A stretch of DNA of 7,500 nucleotides from Sedimenticola sp. (GCA_030590525.1 JAUUYI010000095.1:1-7500), one strand, 5' to 3'; counted from the stretch's first letter, positions 1-6,686 are shown. A program made the numbers and translations. The notes: generated by a model not told the origin, from the sequence alone.

Positions 1-2393
1 AAGGCATCCACCGAGATCACCTGCCGCCTGAGACGCTCCATGGATTCCAGCGCCTTACGCTCCTGGATGGAAATGATGCCCCTGGCGGTTGCCTGCTCGA
101 GTTGTTGCTCCAGCGAGCCGCGCTCGATCAGCCCGCTTCTGACGGCGCCGCGCAGGGTACCCTCGATCAGGGTGGCAGCTTCTACCCGCTCCATTGCCAG
201 TTCCAGTTGGCCGACACGGGTGGTGGGGTCCCGAGTGATGAATATCCCGCGGGTCAGGCGGTCACGCACCCCCGATGGTGCTAGCAAGGTACGTGCCACG
301 GCATGTCCGGTATGATCGCAGGGGGGGCTGTAGGGCATGCCGGTGGGAAATATCAGCAGTCGCAACAGCCAGGCAAGTGGTGGGTAGGGGAGATGGCGCA
401 GCAAGGATCGCAGCGCCTCCTGCATCTGATACAGGCTCTGTTCGCAGGACCACTGGACCAGCGGCAGATCACTTTCCGCTGCCCCCTGGTCTTGATACTG
501 CTTCAAAACGGCTGAACTGAGATACAGTTCACTCAGGACGTCACCCAGCCTGGCCGAGAGCCGTTCCTTGCGCTTCAGTGCCCCGCCGAGGGTAATCATC
601 GCTGCATCTGCACAGAGGGTGAAGGCACAGCTCATCCAGTTCATCTGTCGAAAATAGCGCGCAGTCGGTCCTTTGACTGGTGCTCTGGAGAGGCGGCCAC
701 GGCTCAGCCCCAGGAGCAGAGCCCGTGCTGAATTGCGCAGGATAAAGCCGATATGCCGAAACAGGGCCTGGTCGAATCGGCGCAATGCCGAGACGGGATC
801 AGGGTCGTGCGCTGCCTCCATCTCCGTCAGGATGAAGGGGTGACAGCGGAGCGCGCCTTGACCGAAGATGATCATACTGCGCGTAAGGATGTTGGCGCCC
901 TCGACCGTGATGCTGATGGGAATAGCCTGATAGATGCGTCCGATCAGGTTGTTCGGCCCCAGGCAGATACCACTCCCCCCCTGTATATCCATGGCATCGT
1001 TGATCACCTGTCGGTAACGCTCGGTGAGGTGATATTTGACGATAGCGGATACCACGCTCGGGCTCTCACCCGAATCCAGTGCCTGCAGGGTCAGCAGGCG
1101 TGCAGCATCCATCTGGTAGGTGAGAGCGGCAATACGTGCCAGCGCCTCCTCCACTCCCTCGAAGTAACCGATGGGCTGGTGGAACTGACGTCGGATACGG
1201 GCATAGCTGCCGGTGTAGCGACAGGCCGCCTTGCCGGCGCCGGTGGCGAGTGCCGGAAGGGAGATACCACGCCCTTCCGACAGGCTCTCCATCAACATGC
1301 GCCATCCCTGACCTACGCCCTCCCTTCCACCGATCACCCAGCCGAGCGGAATGAAGACGTCGTGCCCTGAGTTTGGTCCATTCTGGAACGGGATATCGAG
1401 AGGGATATGTCTCTTTCCGATCTGAATGCCGGGGGTGTCGCTGGGGATCAGCGCCACTGTGATCCCAGGTGAGCCTTCGTCACCGATCAGATGCTCGGGA
1501 TCTTCCAGTTTGAATGCCAGCCCTATCAGGGTGGCGACCGGCCCCAGAGTGATATAGCGCTTCTCCCAGTTGAGCAGTATGCCCAGGGTACGCCTGCCCT
1601 GATACTCCCGGTAACAGACCTGGCCCAGGTCAGGGAGAGCGCCGGCATCGCTTCCTGCCTCTGGCCCGGTGAGGGCAAAACAGGGGATCTCCACACCCTT
1701 GGCCAGGCGTGGCAGGTAATAATCCTTTTGCTCACGGGTACCGTAATGGAGCAGGAGCTTGGCGGGGCCAAGGGAGTTGGGCACCATGACGGTGACAGCG
1801 GCAGCGATACTGCGGCTGGCCAGCTTCATTACTACGTTGGAGTGGGCCAGGGCAGAGAACTCCAGACCGCCATAGCGTTGCGGGATGATCATGCCAAAGA
1901 AACCGTTCTGCTTCATGAATCGCCAGGCGGCATCGGGAAGATCCCGGGTTTCGTGGGTAATGCTCCAGTCATCCAGCATTCGGCAGAGCTGTTCCGCCGG
2001 ACCGTCGAGAAACGCCTGTTCCCGTTCCGACAGTCTCGTCCCGGGCATCGACAGAAGTTTTCCCCAGTCGGGTCGCCCGGAGAACAGTTCTGCATCCCAC
2101 CAGACGGTTCCGGCGTTGAAGGCCTCTTTCTCGGTCCTGGACATGGGGGGGAGCACCCGCCGGAACTGTTTCAGCAGCCGACTGCTGATGATTCTCCGGC
2201 GCAATTTGCCGGAGCCGAACAGCAGCAGTAGAGAGGCCAGTATCAGCAACGGGACCAGCAGAAACAGGGATGGACCGATGAGCAGAAACATCCCGATAGA
2301 GATGAATATGATCAGGAACGGTAGCGGATGATGCAGGTTTGCCAGCACCCAGATCGAGGAGAGAAGAAGCAACAGGAGTAACAGTATATTCAT
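1..2393 (-). CDS. fadE: FadE-type acyl-CoA dehydrogenase (3' end outside window)
   Basis: Acyl-CoA dehydrogenase, the first step of fatty-acid beta-oxidation: FAD-dependent conversion of acyl-CoA to trans-2-enoyl-CoA. I translated the minus strand from the ATG at 2393; it stays open to the window edge for 797 codons, so about 15-25 residues are missing compared with E. coli FadE (814 aa). Residues 3-60 are very hydrophobic (a poly-Leu start and probably two membrane segments), as in FadE. The flavin/substrate motif FALTGPEAGSDAG lies near residues 239-251. The FadE-typical TVEGANILTR motif is at about 496-505 and continues into MIIFGQGA; E498 is a candidate catalytic base. The C-terminal part (about 510 onward) matches the FadE-specific DUF1974 region. 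A GAGGAG ribosome site at 2400-2405 lies inside the end of the upstream gene, and only one base separates that gene's stop from this ATG, so translational coupling is likely. I saw no clear FadR operator. Confidence 0.93.
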   Translation of the reverse strand, partial: MNILLLLLLLLSSIWVLANLHHPLPFLIIFISIGMFLLIGPSLFLLVPLLILASLLLLFGSGKLRRRIISSRLLKQFRRVLPPMSRTEKEAFNAGTVWWDAELFSGRPDWGKLLSMPGTRLSEREQAFLDGPAEQLCRMLDDWSITHETRDLPDAAWRFMKQNGFFGMIIPQRYGGLEFSALAHSNVVMKLASRSIAAAVTVMVPNSLGPAKLLLHYGTREQKDYYLPRLAKGVEIPCFALTGPEAGSDAGALPDLGQVCYREYQGRRTLGILLNWEKRYITLGPVATLIGLAFKLEDPEHLIGDEGSPGITVALIPSDTPGIQIGKRHIPLDIPFQNGPNSGHDVFIPLGWVIGGREGVGQGWRMLMESLSEGRGISLPALATGAGKAACRYTGSYARIRRQFHQPIGYFEGVEEALARIAALTYQMDAARLLTLQALDSGESPSVVSAIVKYHLTERYRQVINDAMDIQGGSGICLGPNNLIGRIYQAIPISITVEGANILTRSMIIFGQGALRCHPFILTEMEAAHDPDPVSALRRFDQALFRHIGFILRNSARALLLGLSRGRLSRAPVKGPTARYFRQMNWMSCAFTLCADAAMITLGGALKRKERLSARLGDVLSELYLSSAVLKQYQDQGAAESDLPLVQWSCEQSLYQMQEALRSLLRHLPYPPLAWLLRLLIFPTGMPYSPPCDHTGHAVARTLLAPSGVRDRLTRGIFITRDPTTRVGQLELAMERVEAATLIEGTLRGAVRSGLIERGSLEQQLEQATARGIISIQERKALESMERLRRQVISVDA

Positions 2394-2394
2394 C

Positions 2395-3405
2395 TCAATC
2401 TCCTCGTTTCTGGAGGAACGGCCGAAAATCATACAGACTGGCCATGCCTGCCAGGCGATGTGCCGACTGTCGTGGCCTCAACCTTTTTTTCGGGACGAGA
2501 CCGTTTTCATCCAATTTCTTGAGAGAGCTCTTAATCTCCTCTTTTTTATCTCTATTTATACTTTCACTTACACCTGTAACTTCAGGCAGCAAGGCAAATA
2601 CATCCGCGTCGTCATTGAAGATCAAGTGCTTGTCAGCCCACGGCAGTTTGCGGTAGACCCCAATATCATCCAAGCCGAGGAAGGGATATTTGATGATGTC
2701 GAAATAGGGGGAGTAGTCGAAATCCTTGGGTGTGAACAGTCGTGGATTTCGTTTGATGAAGCGCAGGGTGCCATCTTCCCGGCGATCGATGAAAGGAAGC
2801 ACCGGGAAATCGACACTGCTGAATGCCTCTGCCAGCAGGCAGGAGCAGACGGTCCGGGTGGGATCACCCGCATTGTGCTGGAAAAGGCTGGAGCGCCAGC
2901 GGCGGGGGAGAATGGCCCAGGGGAAGAAAAAGCGGGCCAGATCGAGAAGCTGGCGCACATCATAGGCCGTTCCAAGGCGCTGGATGGTATAGGCAATAAC
3001 CGCTGCTGCATCGTCGGGGGCGAGCCCGGCGGGACGGCATATCCGTAGATGATACGGGCGATATTTGCACACCGGCACCACGATGGTTCCCTCCCCGAGC
3101 TGGGCCTCGATCAATAACCGCTGCTTCGGATCACCCCGATAACTCTGGCGTATCAGCGCTCGAAAGCCAGGATCTTCAATATCACACAGGCGGCCGATGA
3201 AGAGCGCCGAGTGAGTCCAGGCACTCTGGGTAATCGCCTTGATCACCTCACTGACCCGGCTGCGCCCCTCCACCAGCAGTATGTCACCCGGCCTCAGTTC
3301 GTAGCAGAGTCGCTCGAAATCACACAACGGAACGGTTGCGGGTGGCGTTTCCCACATCAGCCAGCCGCAGAGCCTTTCCCAGATCCAGTGTGCAAATCGC
3401 GCCAT
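2395..3405 (-). CDS. YiiX/YebB-like permuted papain-fold (NlpC/P60-related) cysteine hydrolase
   Basis: Protein of 336 aa resembling the YiiX/YebB-like branch of the NlpC/P60 superfamily, in which the order of catalytic residues is circularly permuted. Visible marks: RPGDILLVEG at about 38-47, the His motif WTHSALFIG (H65), an acidic residue in LIEA (E100), and the Cys motif TVCSCLLAEAF (C187, followed by S-x-L as in the family). Together these make a plausible His/Glu/Cys active site. There is no signal peptide; the Trp-rich N-terminus (residues 5-19) could contact membrane. The last 60 residues are charged and Lys-rich and probably not catalytic. Family members are thought to act on peptide, amide or acyl bonds, some on lipids; the substrate here is unknown. 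It is the first gene of a two-gene unit with fadE, which hints at a lipid or acyl-linked role (inference). The ribosome site before the ATG is weak (TAGG). Confidence 0.75.
   Translation of the reverse strand: MARFAHWIWERLCGWLMWETPPATVPLCDFERLCYELRPGDILLVEGRSRVSEVIKAITQSAWTHSALFIGRLCDIEDPGFRALIRQSYRGDPKQRLLIEAQLGEGTIVVPVCKYRPYHLRICRPAGLAPDDAAAVIAYTIQRLGTAYDVRQLLDLARFFFPWAILPRRWRSSLFQHNAGDPTRTVCSCLLAEAFSSVDFPVLPFIDRREDGTLRFIKRNPRLFTPKDFDYSPYFDIIKYPFLGLDDIGVYRKLPWADKHLIFNDDADVFALLPEVTGVSESINRDKKEEIKSSLKKLDENGLVPKKRLRPRQSAHRLAGMASLYDFRPFLQKRGD
2400..2405 (-). promoter_or_regulatory. Ribosome binding site of fadE
   Basis: GAGGAG on the minus strand, six bases before the fadE ATG and within the last codons of the upstream hydrolase gene. 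Ribosomes finishing the hydrolase would be placed at the fadE start. Confidence 0.7.
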
Positions 3406-3600
3406 CGATTAACCTACTATTCAGCTAAGTTACTAGAATAGACCGGATTACCGGTTGATTGATTCCCGCCAAAACTCTCGGCTATTGCTGTAAACTCCTG
3501 ATAATATAAATTATATATGGTCTATATCATATTGATTATATTGTAATTATTAGATGTATATATGAGGAGGGGAGTCATTTTGCAAGGACTCTTTTAGCCA
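3406..3600. other. AT-rich divergent intergenic region
   Basis: This stretch separates the leftward hydrolase-fadE unit from the rightward rubrerythrin operon. The core at about 3500-3562 is almost pure A/T with several TATA-like strings, much lower in GC than the genes on either side. The leftward promoter must lie here, but I found no -35/-10 pair good enough to name. A weak hairpin (GAGTC at 3572-3576, GACTC at 3587-3591, then TTTT) lies near the right end. ACCGG repeats occur around 3442-3455. I see no coding potential. Confidence 0.5.
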
Positions 3601-3629
3601 ATGACTATCAGAAGGTTAGATTCAATCAA

Positions 3630-3657
3630 TTGGCATATTGGCGTAGGGTCATATACT
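3630..3657 (+). promoter_or_regulatory. Sigma70-type promoter of the rubrerythrin operon
   Basis: TTGGCA at 3630-3635 (5 of 6 to consensus) and TATACT at 3652-3657 (5 of 6), with a 16-bp spacer. The predicted transcription start is near 3664, leaving a 5' leader of roughly 57 bases before the rubrerythrin ATG. This also argues that the upstream in-frame ATG at 3601 is not the translation start, because it lies before the promoter. Confidence 0.6.
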
Positions 3658-3666
3658 TTATGTTGT

Positions 3667-3685
3667 GAGTGTGGTCTGCACACTC
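3667..3685. promoter_or_regulatory. Inverted repeat at the start of the rubrerythrin transcript
   Basis: GAGTGTG, a 5-base gap (GTCTG), then CACACTC: perfect 7-bp arms, placed about 3-21 bases after the predicted transcription start. The position suits a repressor operator, or a 5' hairpin that protects the mRNA. It does not match a regulator motif that I can name with confidence (not a clear Fur, PerR or OxyR site). Confidence 0.45.
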
Positions 3686-3707
3686 GAAAAGAACAGGTCA
3701 CTCAATT

Positions 3708-3714
3708 AAGGAGG
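3708..3714 (+). promoter_or_regulatory. Strong ribosome binding site deciding the rubrerythrin start
   Basis: AAGGAGG, a near-perfect Shine-Dalgarno sequence six bases before the ATG at 3721. It fixes the start there rather than at the in-frame ATG at 3601, which has no ribosome site. Confidence 0.85.
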
Positions 3715-3720
3715 AATAAT

Positions 3721-4134
3721 ATGGAACTGAAAGGCTCCAACACCGAACAGAATCTGAAAGATGCCTTTGCTGGTGAATCCCAGGCGAATCGTCGCTATCT
3801 CTATTTTGCGGCCAAGGCGGATATCGAAGGTCAGAATGACGTCGCTAGCGTATTTCGTTCTACGGCAGAGGGAGAGACCGGCCATGCCCATGGTCACCTG
3901 GAATACCTGGAGGAGTGTGGCGACCCCGCCACCGGCCTGCCCTTCGGTGGCACCGAGGAGAATCTAAAGACCGCCATCGCAGGTGAGACCCACGAGTACA
4001 CCGACATGTATCCCGGCATGGCCAAGGGCGCCCGTGACGAGGGTTTTGATGAAATTGCCGACTGGTTCGAGACCCTGGCCAAGGCCGAGCGCTCGCATGC
4101 CAACCGTTTCCAGAAGGCCCTGGACAGCCTGTAG
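3721..4134 (+). CDS. Rubrerythrin, diiron domain only
   Basis: Rubrerythrin-family diiron protein of 137 aa. Rubrerythrins reduce hydrogen peroxide to water in the cytoplasm, taking electrons from a rubredoxin-type or other redox partner. All expected diiron ligands are visible at nearly the classic positions: E19 (AGES), E52 and H55 (EGETGH), E89 and E92 (GETHEY), E123 and H126 (AERSH). The two ExxH helices and two GE helices form the four-helix bundle. The usual C-terminal rubredoxin-like FeS4 domain is absent, so electrons must come from a separate protein; the next gene encodes a Fe-S protein and is an attractive candidate (inference). It is the first gene of a three-gene cluster found together in many Proteobacteria (rubrerythrin, GlpC/Hdr-like protein, DUF3501). 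The start at 3721 rests on the strong ribosome site and on the length match to the family. Confidence 0.93.
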   Translation: MELKGSNTEQNLKDAFAGESQANRRYLYFAAKADIEGQNDVASVFRSTAEGETGHAHGHLEYLEECGDPATGLPFGGTEENLKTAIAGETHEYTDMYPGMAKGARDEGFDEIADWFETLAKAERSHANRFQKALDSL

Positions 4135-4144
4135 GCCATAATGG

Positions 4145-4177
4145 ACTGAGGCCTCGCGCCAGCAAGGCCTCAGTTTT
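4145..4177 (+). terminator. Intra-operon hairpin terminator or attenuator
   Basis: ACTGAGGCCT (4145-4154) pairs perfectly with AGGCCTCAGT (4165-4174) around a 10-base loop, followed by a short T run ending at 4177. The 10-bp GC-rich stem just after the rubrerythrin stop is typical of a Rho-independent terminator, but the T run is short. Partial read-through into the next gene, whose ribosome site starts five bases later, is likely. This would make rubrerythrin more abundant than the two downstream proteins. Confidence 0.7.
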
Positions 4178-4192
4178 CCCGAAGGAGAAGTG

Positions 4193-5533
4193 ATGGTTTC
4201 CAAGACGGTCACAGAAGGTAATCTGGAGGCGCCGATCCGGCACCCGATCGATTGGCAGAATCCCGATTTTTATGACGAGGAGAAGCTGTTCTCGGAACTC
4301 GAACGGGTATTCGACCACTGTCACGGTTGCCGTCGCTGCGTCAGTTTGTGTAACGCATTCCCGACCCTGTTCGACCTGGTGGATGAGTCGGACACCTTGG
4401 AAGTGGATGGTGTTGACAAGGGGGACTACTGGAAGGTGGTAGAGCATTGTTACCTGTGTGACCTCTGCTACATGACCAAGTGTCCCTATACACCGCCCCA
4501 TGAATGGAATATCGATTTCCCCCATTTGATGCTGAGGGCCAAGGCCGTCAACTTCAAAACCAACGGGGCGAGCCTGCGTGACCGTCTTCTCTCCAATACC
4601 GACACCGTAGGCAGGCTGGCCAGCATTCCGATCGTGGTCAACCTGGTGAACGGGGTAAATGGGATGGGCGTTGCGCGCAAGGTGATGGAGAGCACCCTGG
4701 GGATTGCTGCCGACGCCATTCTGCCCCAGTACCACAGCAGGACATTACGTGACCGTCTGAAGGATCGACGTCATCAGAACGCCACGGGTCAGCCGGCCAA
4801 CGGCACCACAGGCAAGGTGGCCCTGTTCACCACCTGTTACGGAAACTACAACGAGCCCCATATCGGTGAGGACCTGGTGGCTGTGTTCGAACACAACGGA
4901 ATACCGGTCACCATCGCGGATAAGGAACGGTGCTGTGGTATGCCCAAGCTGGAACTGGGCGACCTGGAATCCATCGCCGCCTCCAAAGCAATGAACATTC
5001 CGGTGCTGGCCCAGCTGGTTGACGAGGGGTGGGACATCGTAGCACCGGTTCCCTCCTGTGCCCTGATGTTCCGCCAGGAGCTGCCCCTGCTGTTTCCTGA
5101 CGATGCGCAGGTACAGAAGGTCGCCAAGGCCCTATTCGACCCATTCGAATACCTGATGCTGCGCCACTCGGCAGGTAAACTCGTGACCGATTTCAAGCAA
5201 CCGCTCGGCAAGGTGAGTTACCACGCCGCCTGCCATCAACGGGTGCAGAATGTGGGCCCCAAGACGCGTGAGATTCTCTCCCTGATACCGGACACCAAGG
5301 TGACTATCATCGAGCGCTGTTCCGGTCACGACGGGACCTACGCGGTCAAAAAGGAGTACCACGACACCTCCATGAAGATCGGCCGGACAGTGGTGAACCG
5401 GGTGAAGAAGGAGGAACCGGACCATTACGGCAGTGACTGCCCCATGGCCGGCCATCAGATAGAAAACGGTCTGAAAAATGGCAAGGCACCGGAACACCCG
5501 ATCTCCCTGCTGCGCCAGGCTTATGGCGTGTAG
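4193..5533 (+). CDS. Heterodisulfide reductase/GlpC-like Fe-S protein (two 4Fe-4S motifs, two CCG-type domains)
   Basis: Protein of 446 aa, likely a cytoplasmic electron-transfer subunit. N-terminal ferredoxin-like part: C43-x2-C46-x2-C49-x3-C53 and C86-x2-C89-x2-C92-x4-C97-P, two [4Fe-4S] motifs; the second has one extra residue before its last Cys. C-terminal part: a first CCG domain with C215, C247-C248-G and C289, and a second with C347, C376-S-G and C416, in which the usual CCG is CSG. Automatic annotation often calls such proteins GlpC or HdrD-like, but no GlpA/GlpB partner is near. The context between rubrerythrin and DUF3501 suggests it passes electrons to rubrerythrin (inference). 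I chose ATG 4193 over GTG 4190 because AAGGAG at 4182-4187 is five bases from the ATG and only two from the GTG. Confidence 0.88.
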   Translation: MVSKTVTEGNLEAPIRHPIDWQNPDFYDEEKLFSELERVFDHCHGCRRCVSLCNAFPTLFDLVDESDTLEVDGVDKGDYWKVVEHCYLCDLCYMTKCPYTPPHEWNIDFPHLMLRAKAVNFKTNGASLRDRLLSNTDTVGRLASIPIVVNLVNGVNGMGVARKVMESTLGIAADAILPQYHSRTLRDRLKDRRHQNATGQPANGTTGKVALFTTCYGNYNEPHIGEDLVAVFEHNGIPVTIADKERCCGMPKLELGDLESIAASKAMNIPVLAQLVDEGWDIVAPVPSCALMFRQELPLLFPDDAQVQKVAKALFDPFEYLMLRHSAGKLVTDFKQPLGKVSYHAACHQRVQNVGPKTREILSLIPDTKVTIIERCSGHDGTYAVKKEYHDTSMKIGRTVVNRVKKEEPDHYGSDCPMAGHQIENGLKNGKAPEHPISLLRQAYGV

Positions 5534-5586
5534 GATGGTTGTTATGCGTTCACGACTAAAAATGGCCGCGGATCCTTACTTTTCCA

Positions 5587-5596
5587 TGACCGGTCA
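5587..5596. repeat. Short perfect palindrome TGACCGGTCA
   Basis: A 10-bp perfect palindrome in the 84-bp gap between the Fe-S gene and the DUF3501 gene, about 20 bases before the DUF3501 ATG. It may be a small operator or chance. The gap contains no T-rich terminator. Confidence 0.25.
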
Positions 5597-5617
5597 CGAT
5601 AATTCAGAGGAGGCGAT

Positions 5618-6202
5618 ATGAATCAGCTCACCAGAGAGGAGCTCTATTCCCTGGAGGAGTACGCGAACATCCGTGCGAAATTCCGGACCCAGGTCATGGA
5701 GCACAAACGAAACCGGCAGGTGCCGCTGGGACCCAATGCCACCCTCTATTTCGAAGACAGGATTACCATGCAGTATCAGGTTCAGGAGATGCTGAGGATC
5801 GAGCGTATCTTCGAAGCCGAGGGTATCCGGGAAGAGCTCGAAGCCTACAATCCGCTGATCCCCGACGGGAGCAACTGGAAAGCGACGTTTATGATCGAGT
5901 ACGCAGATCCGGAGGAGCGCAGGGTGGCACTGGCCCGCCTGATCGGGGTCGAGCGGCGGGTCTGGGTGCAGGTGGCCGATTTCGAGCCGGTCTATCCCCG
6001 GGCCAATGAAGACCTGGAACGGGAAACGGAAGAGAAGACCTCCGCTGTACACTTTCTCCGTTTCGAACTGGCGTCGGGAATGATCGCCGCTCTGAAACGA
6101 GGCGCTGCCCTGGCCATGGGAGTGGACCATCCGGAATACCGGCATGAGGTGAGAAACGTGTCGGCGAAGGTCAGGGAGTCCCTGGTCTCGGATCTCGCCT
6201 GA
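5618..6202 (+). CDS. DUF3501 family protein
   Basis: Protein of 194 aa matching the DUF3501 family by its N-terminal pattern: LTREELYSLEEY at 4-15, then a conserved stretch with RxxVMEHKxxRxVxLGP at about 22-38 and YFEDRxTMxYQVQEMLRIE at about 44-62. It is soluble, acidic and mostly helical, with no Cys motif, signal peptide or membrane segment. The family has no established biochemical role that I know of; it is consistently found next to rubrerythrin and GlpC/Hdr-like Fe-S genes, so it may be an assembly factor or partner of that redox pair (inference). A strong ribosome site, AGGAGG at 5608-5613, lies four bases before the ATG. It is the last gene of the operon. The sequence after its stop has a small CACGA-AA-TCGTG hairpin (6222-6233) but no T run. 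Confidence 0.88.
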   Translation: MNQLTREELYSLEEYANIRAKFRTQVMEHKRNRQVPLGPNATLYFEDRITMQYQVQEMLRIERIFEAEGIREELEAYNPLIPDGSNWKATFMIEYADPEERRVALARLIGVERRVWVQVADFEPVYPRANEDLERETEEKTSAVHFLRFELASGMIAALKRGAALAMGVDHPEYRHEVRNVSAKVRESLVSDLA

Positions 6203-6265
6203 GGCATATCAGGGGGCAGCTCACGAAATCGTGTGTAACCCTTGCTGCGTTACGCCGCTTTGGCT

Positions 6266-6314
6266 AAGGCTCGCAAAATAATAAGCCCCTGAATATCAAA
6301 GCGTCGAGGCGCCC
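6266..6314 (+). repeat. Diverged copy of the element end (solo end)
   Basis: This stretch (GGCTCGCAAAATAATA..., ending GCGTCGAGGCGCCC) resembles the left end of the element at 6481 in the same orientation: both have the GGCTCGC tip, the AATAA block, CCCTGAAT and a GCGTCGAG hairpin. It is more diverged than the two ends of the intact element, and I could not find a matching right end or target duplication of its own. It is probably a decayed end of an older related insertion, or a member of a dispersed repeat family. Around it (6203-6390) I see no gene. Confidence 0.6.
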
Positions 6315-6393
6315 GATAACATGAGGCAGTGGTCGGACAGGAAGAGACATTCAGGTTGGGGAGTATGCTGGTAACCGGCATTACTGGAGACAT

Positions 6394-6411
6394 GTTGTAG
6401 TCCTTTACAAC
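6394..6411. promoter_or_regulatory. Operator-like site 1 (GTTGTA-N6-TACAAC)
   Basis: Inverted repeat GTTGTA (6394-6399), six bases, TACAAC (6406-6411). The right half overlaps the predicted -35 element (6404-6409). The half-sites and spacing are identical to the second site 28 bp downstream, which argues for a dimeric DNA-binding protein, most simply the antitoxin encoded at 6938. Confidence 0.65.
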
Positions 6412-6432
6412 TTCCGGCCATGTTGTAATAAT
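6404..6432 (+). promoter_or_regulatory. Promoter of the toxin-antitoxin operon
   Basis: TTTACA at 6404-6409 (5 of 6) and AATAAT at 6427-6432 (5 of 6), with an ideal 17-bp spacer. The predicted start is about 6439-6440, at or next to the ATG of the toxin reading frame (6440). There is no Shine-Dalgarno sequence before that ATG, consistent with a leaderless message. Both operator-like repeats overlap this promoter. Confidence 0.55.
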
Positions 6433-6442
6433 GTACAACATG
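6419..6442. promoter_or_regulatory. Operator-like site 2 overlapping the toxin start codon
   Basis: Perfect 9-bp arms CATGTTGTA (6419-6427) and TACAACATG (6434-6442) around a 6-base centre. The core repeats GTTGTA-N6-TACAAC of site 1. The site covers the -10 element, and its last three bases are the ATG of the toxin frame. Binding here should block transcription, as expected for antitoxin autoregulation. Confidence 0.7.
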
Positions 6443-6475
6443 AAAGCGGATGAACTTCTCAGACAGCGTGTCGTG

Positions 6476-6480
6476 CTTAG
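6476..6480. repeat. Target site duplication, left copy (CTTAG)
   Basis: CTTAG directly before the element tip GGCTCGCG. It matches the right copy exactly. If the element is taken to end in GGGCTCGCG, the duplication shrinks to TTA; the restored gene is the same either way. Confidence 0.75.
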
Positions 6481-6686
6481 GGCTCGCGAAATAATAACTC
6501 CCTGAATTTGGGGCGTCGAGACGCCCGTCTGGCAAGACGCGGAAACGCAGGAATATCAGTATCTTCAAGTTTTCGCAACGTGACCCACAGGGATGTGGGA
6601 AATGCCGGTTCCGTCAGGAACATGAACCGGTCAGCCAGGCGGGATGGATCGGCGTTCCAAAACAGGGAGTTATTGTTTCGCGAGCC
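6481..6686. mobile_element. MITE-like non-autonomous element, 206 bp, with terminal inverted repeats
   Basis: The ends are inverted repeats: 23 of the first 24 bases match (left 6481-6504, right 6663-6686; tip GGCTCGCGAAA). The element is flanked by CTTAG direct repeats and sits inside a toxin reading frame. It encodes no transposase: the open frames inside it are short and look like by-products of the repeat. It is packed with hairpins: GGGCGTC/GACGCCC (6511-6526), GTCT/AGAC (6527-6538), CCCACA/TGTGGG with a GGGA loop (6584-6599), and CCGGTTC/GAACCGG (6605-6630). It must be moved by a transposase encoded elsewhere. I cannot name the parent insertion-sequence family. Confidence 0.8.

Noticed and set aside
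753..2231. Plus-strand open frames of 205 and 246 codons
   Set aside because: They lie opposite the continuous fadE frame, which has clear FadE motifs; they are shadows with no recognisable protein family.
3572..3595. GAGTC/GACTC hairpin followed by TTTT as a terminator
   Set aside because: The stem is only 5 bp plus G-U pairs, and no rightward gene lies before it to terminate.
3601..3720. N-terminal extension of rubrerythrin from the ATG at 3601
   Set aside because: It has no ribosome site and lies upstream of the predicted promoter, while the ATG at 3721 has a near-perfect Shine-Dalgarno sequence and gives the normal family length.
3860..4735. Minus-strand open frame of 291 codons
   Set aside because: It lies opposite rubrerythrin and the Fe-S gene, both of which carry conserved metal ligands, and it crosses their intergenic hairpin.
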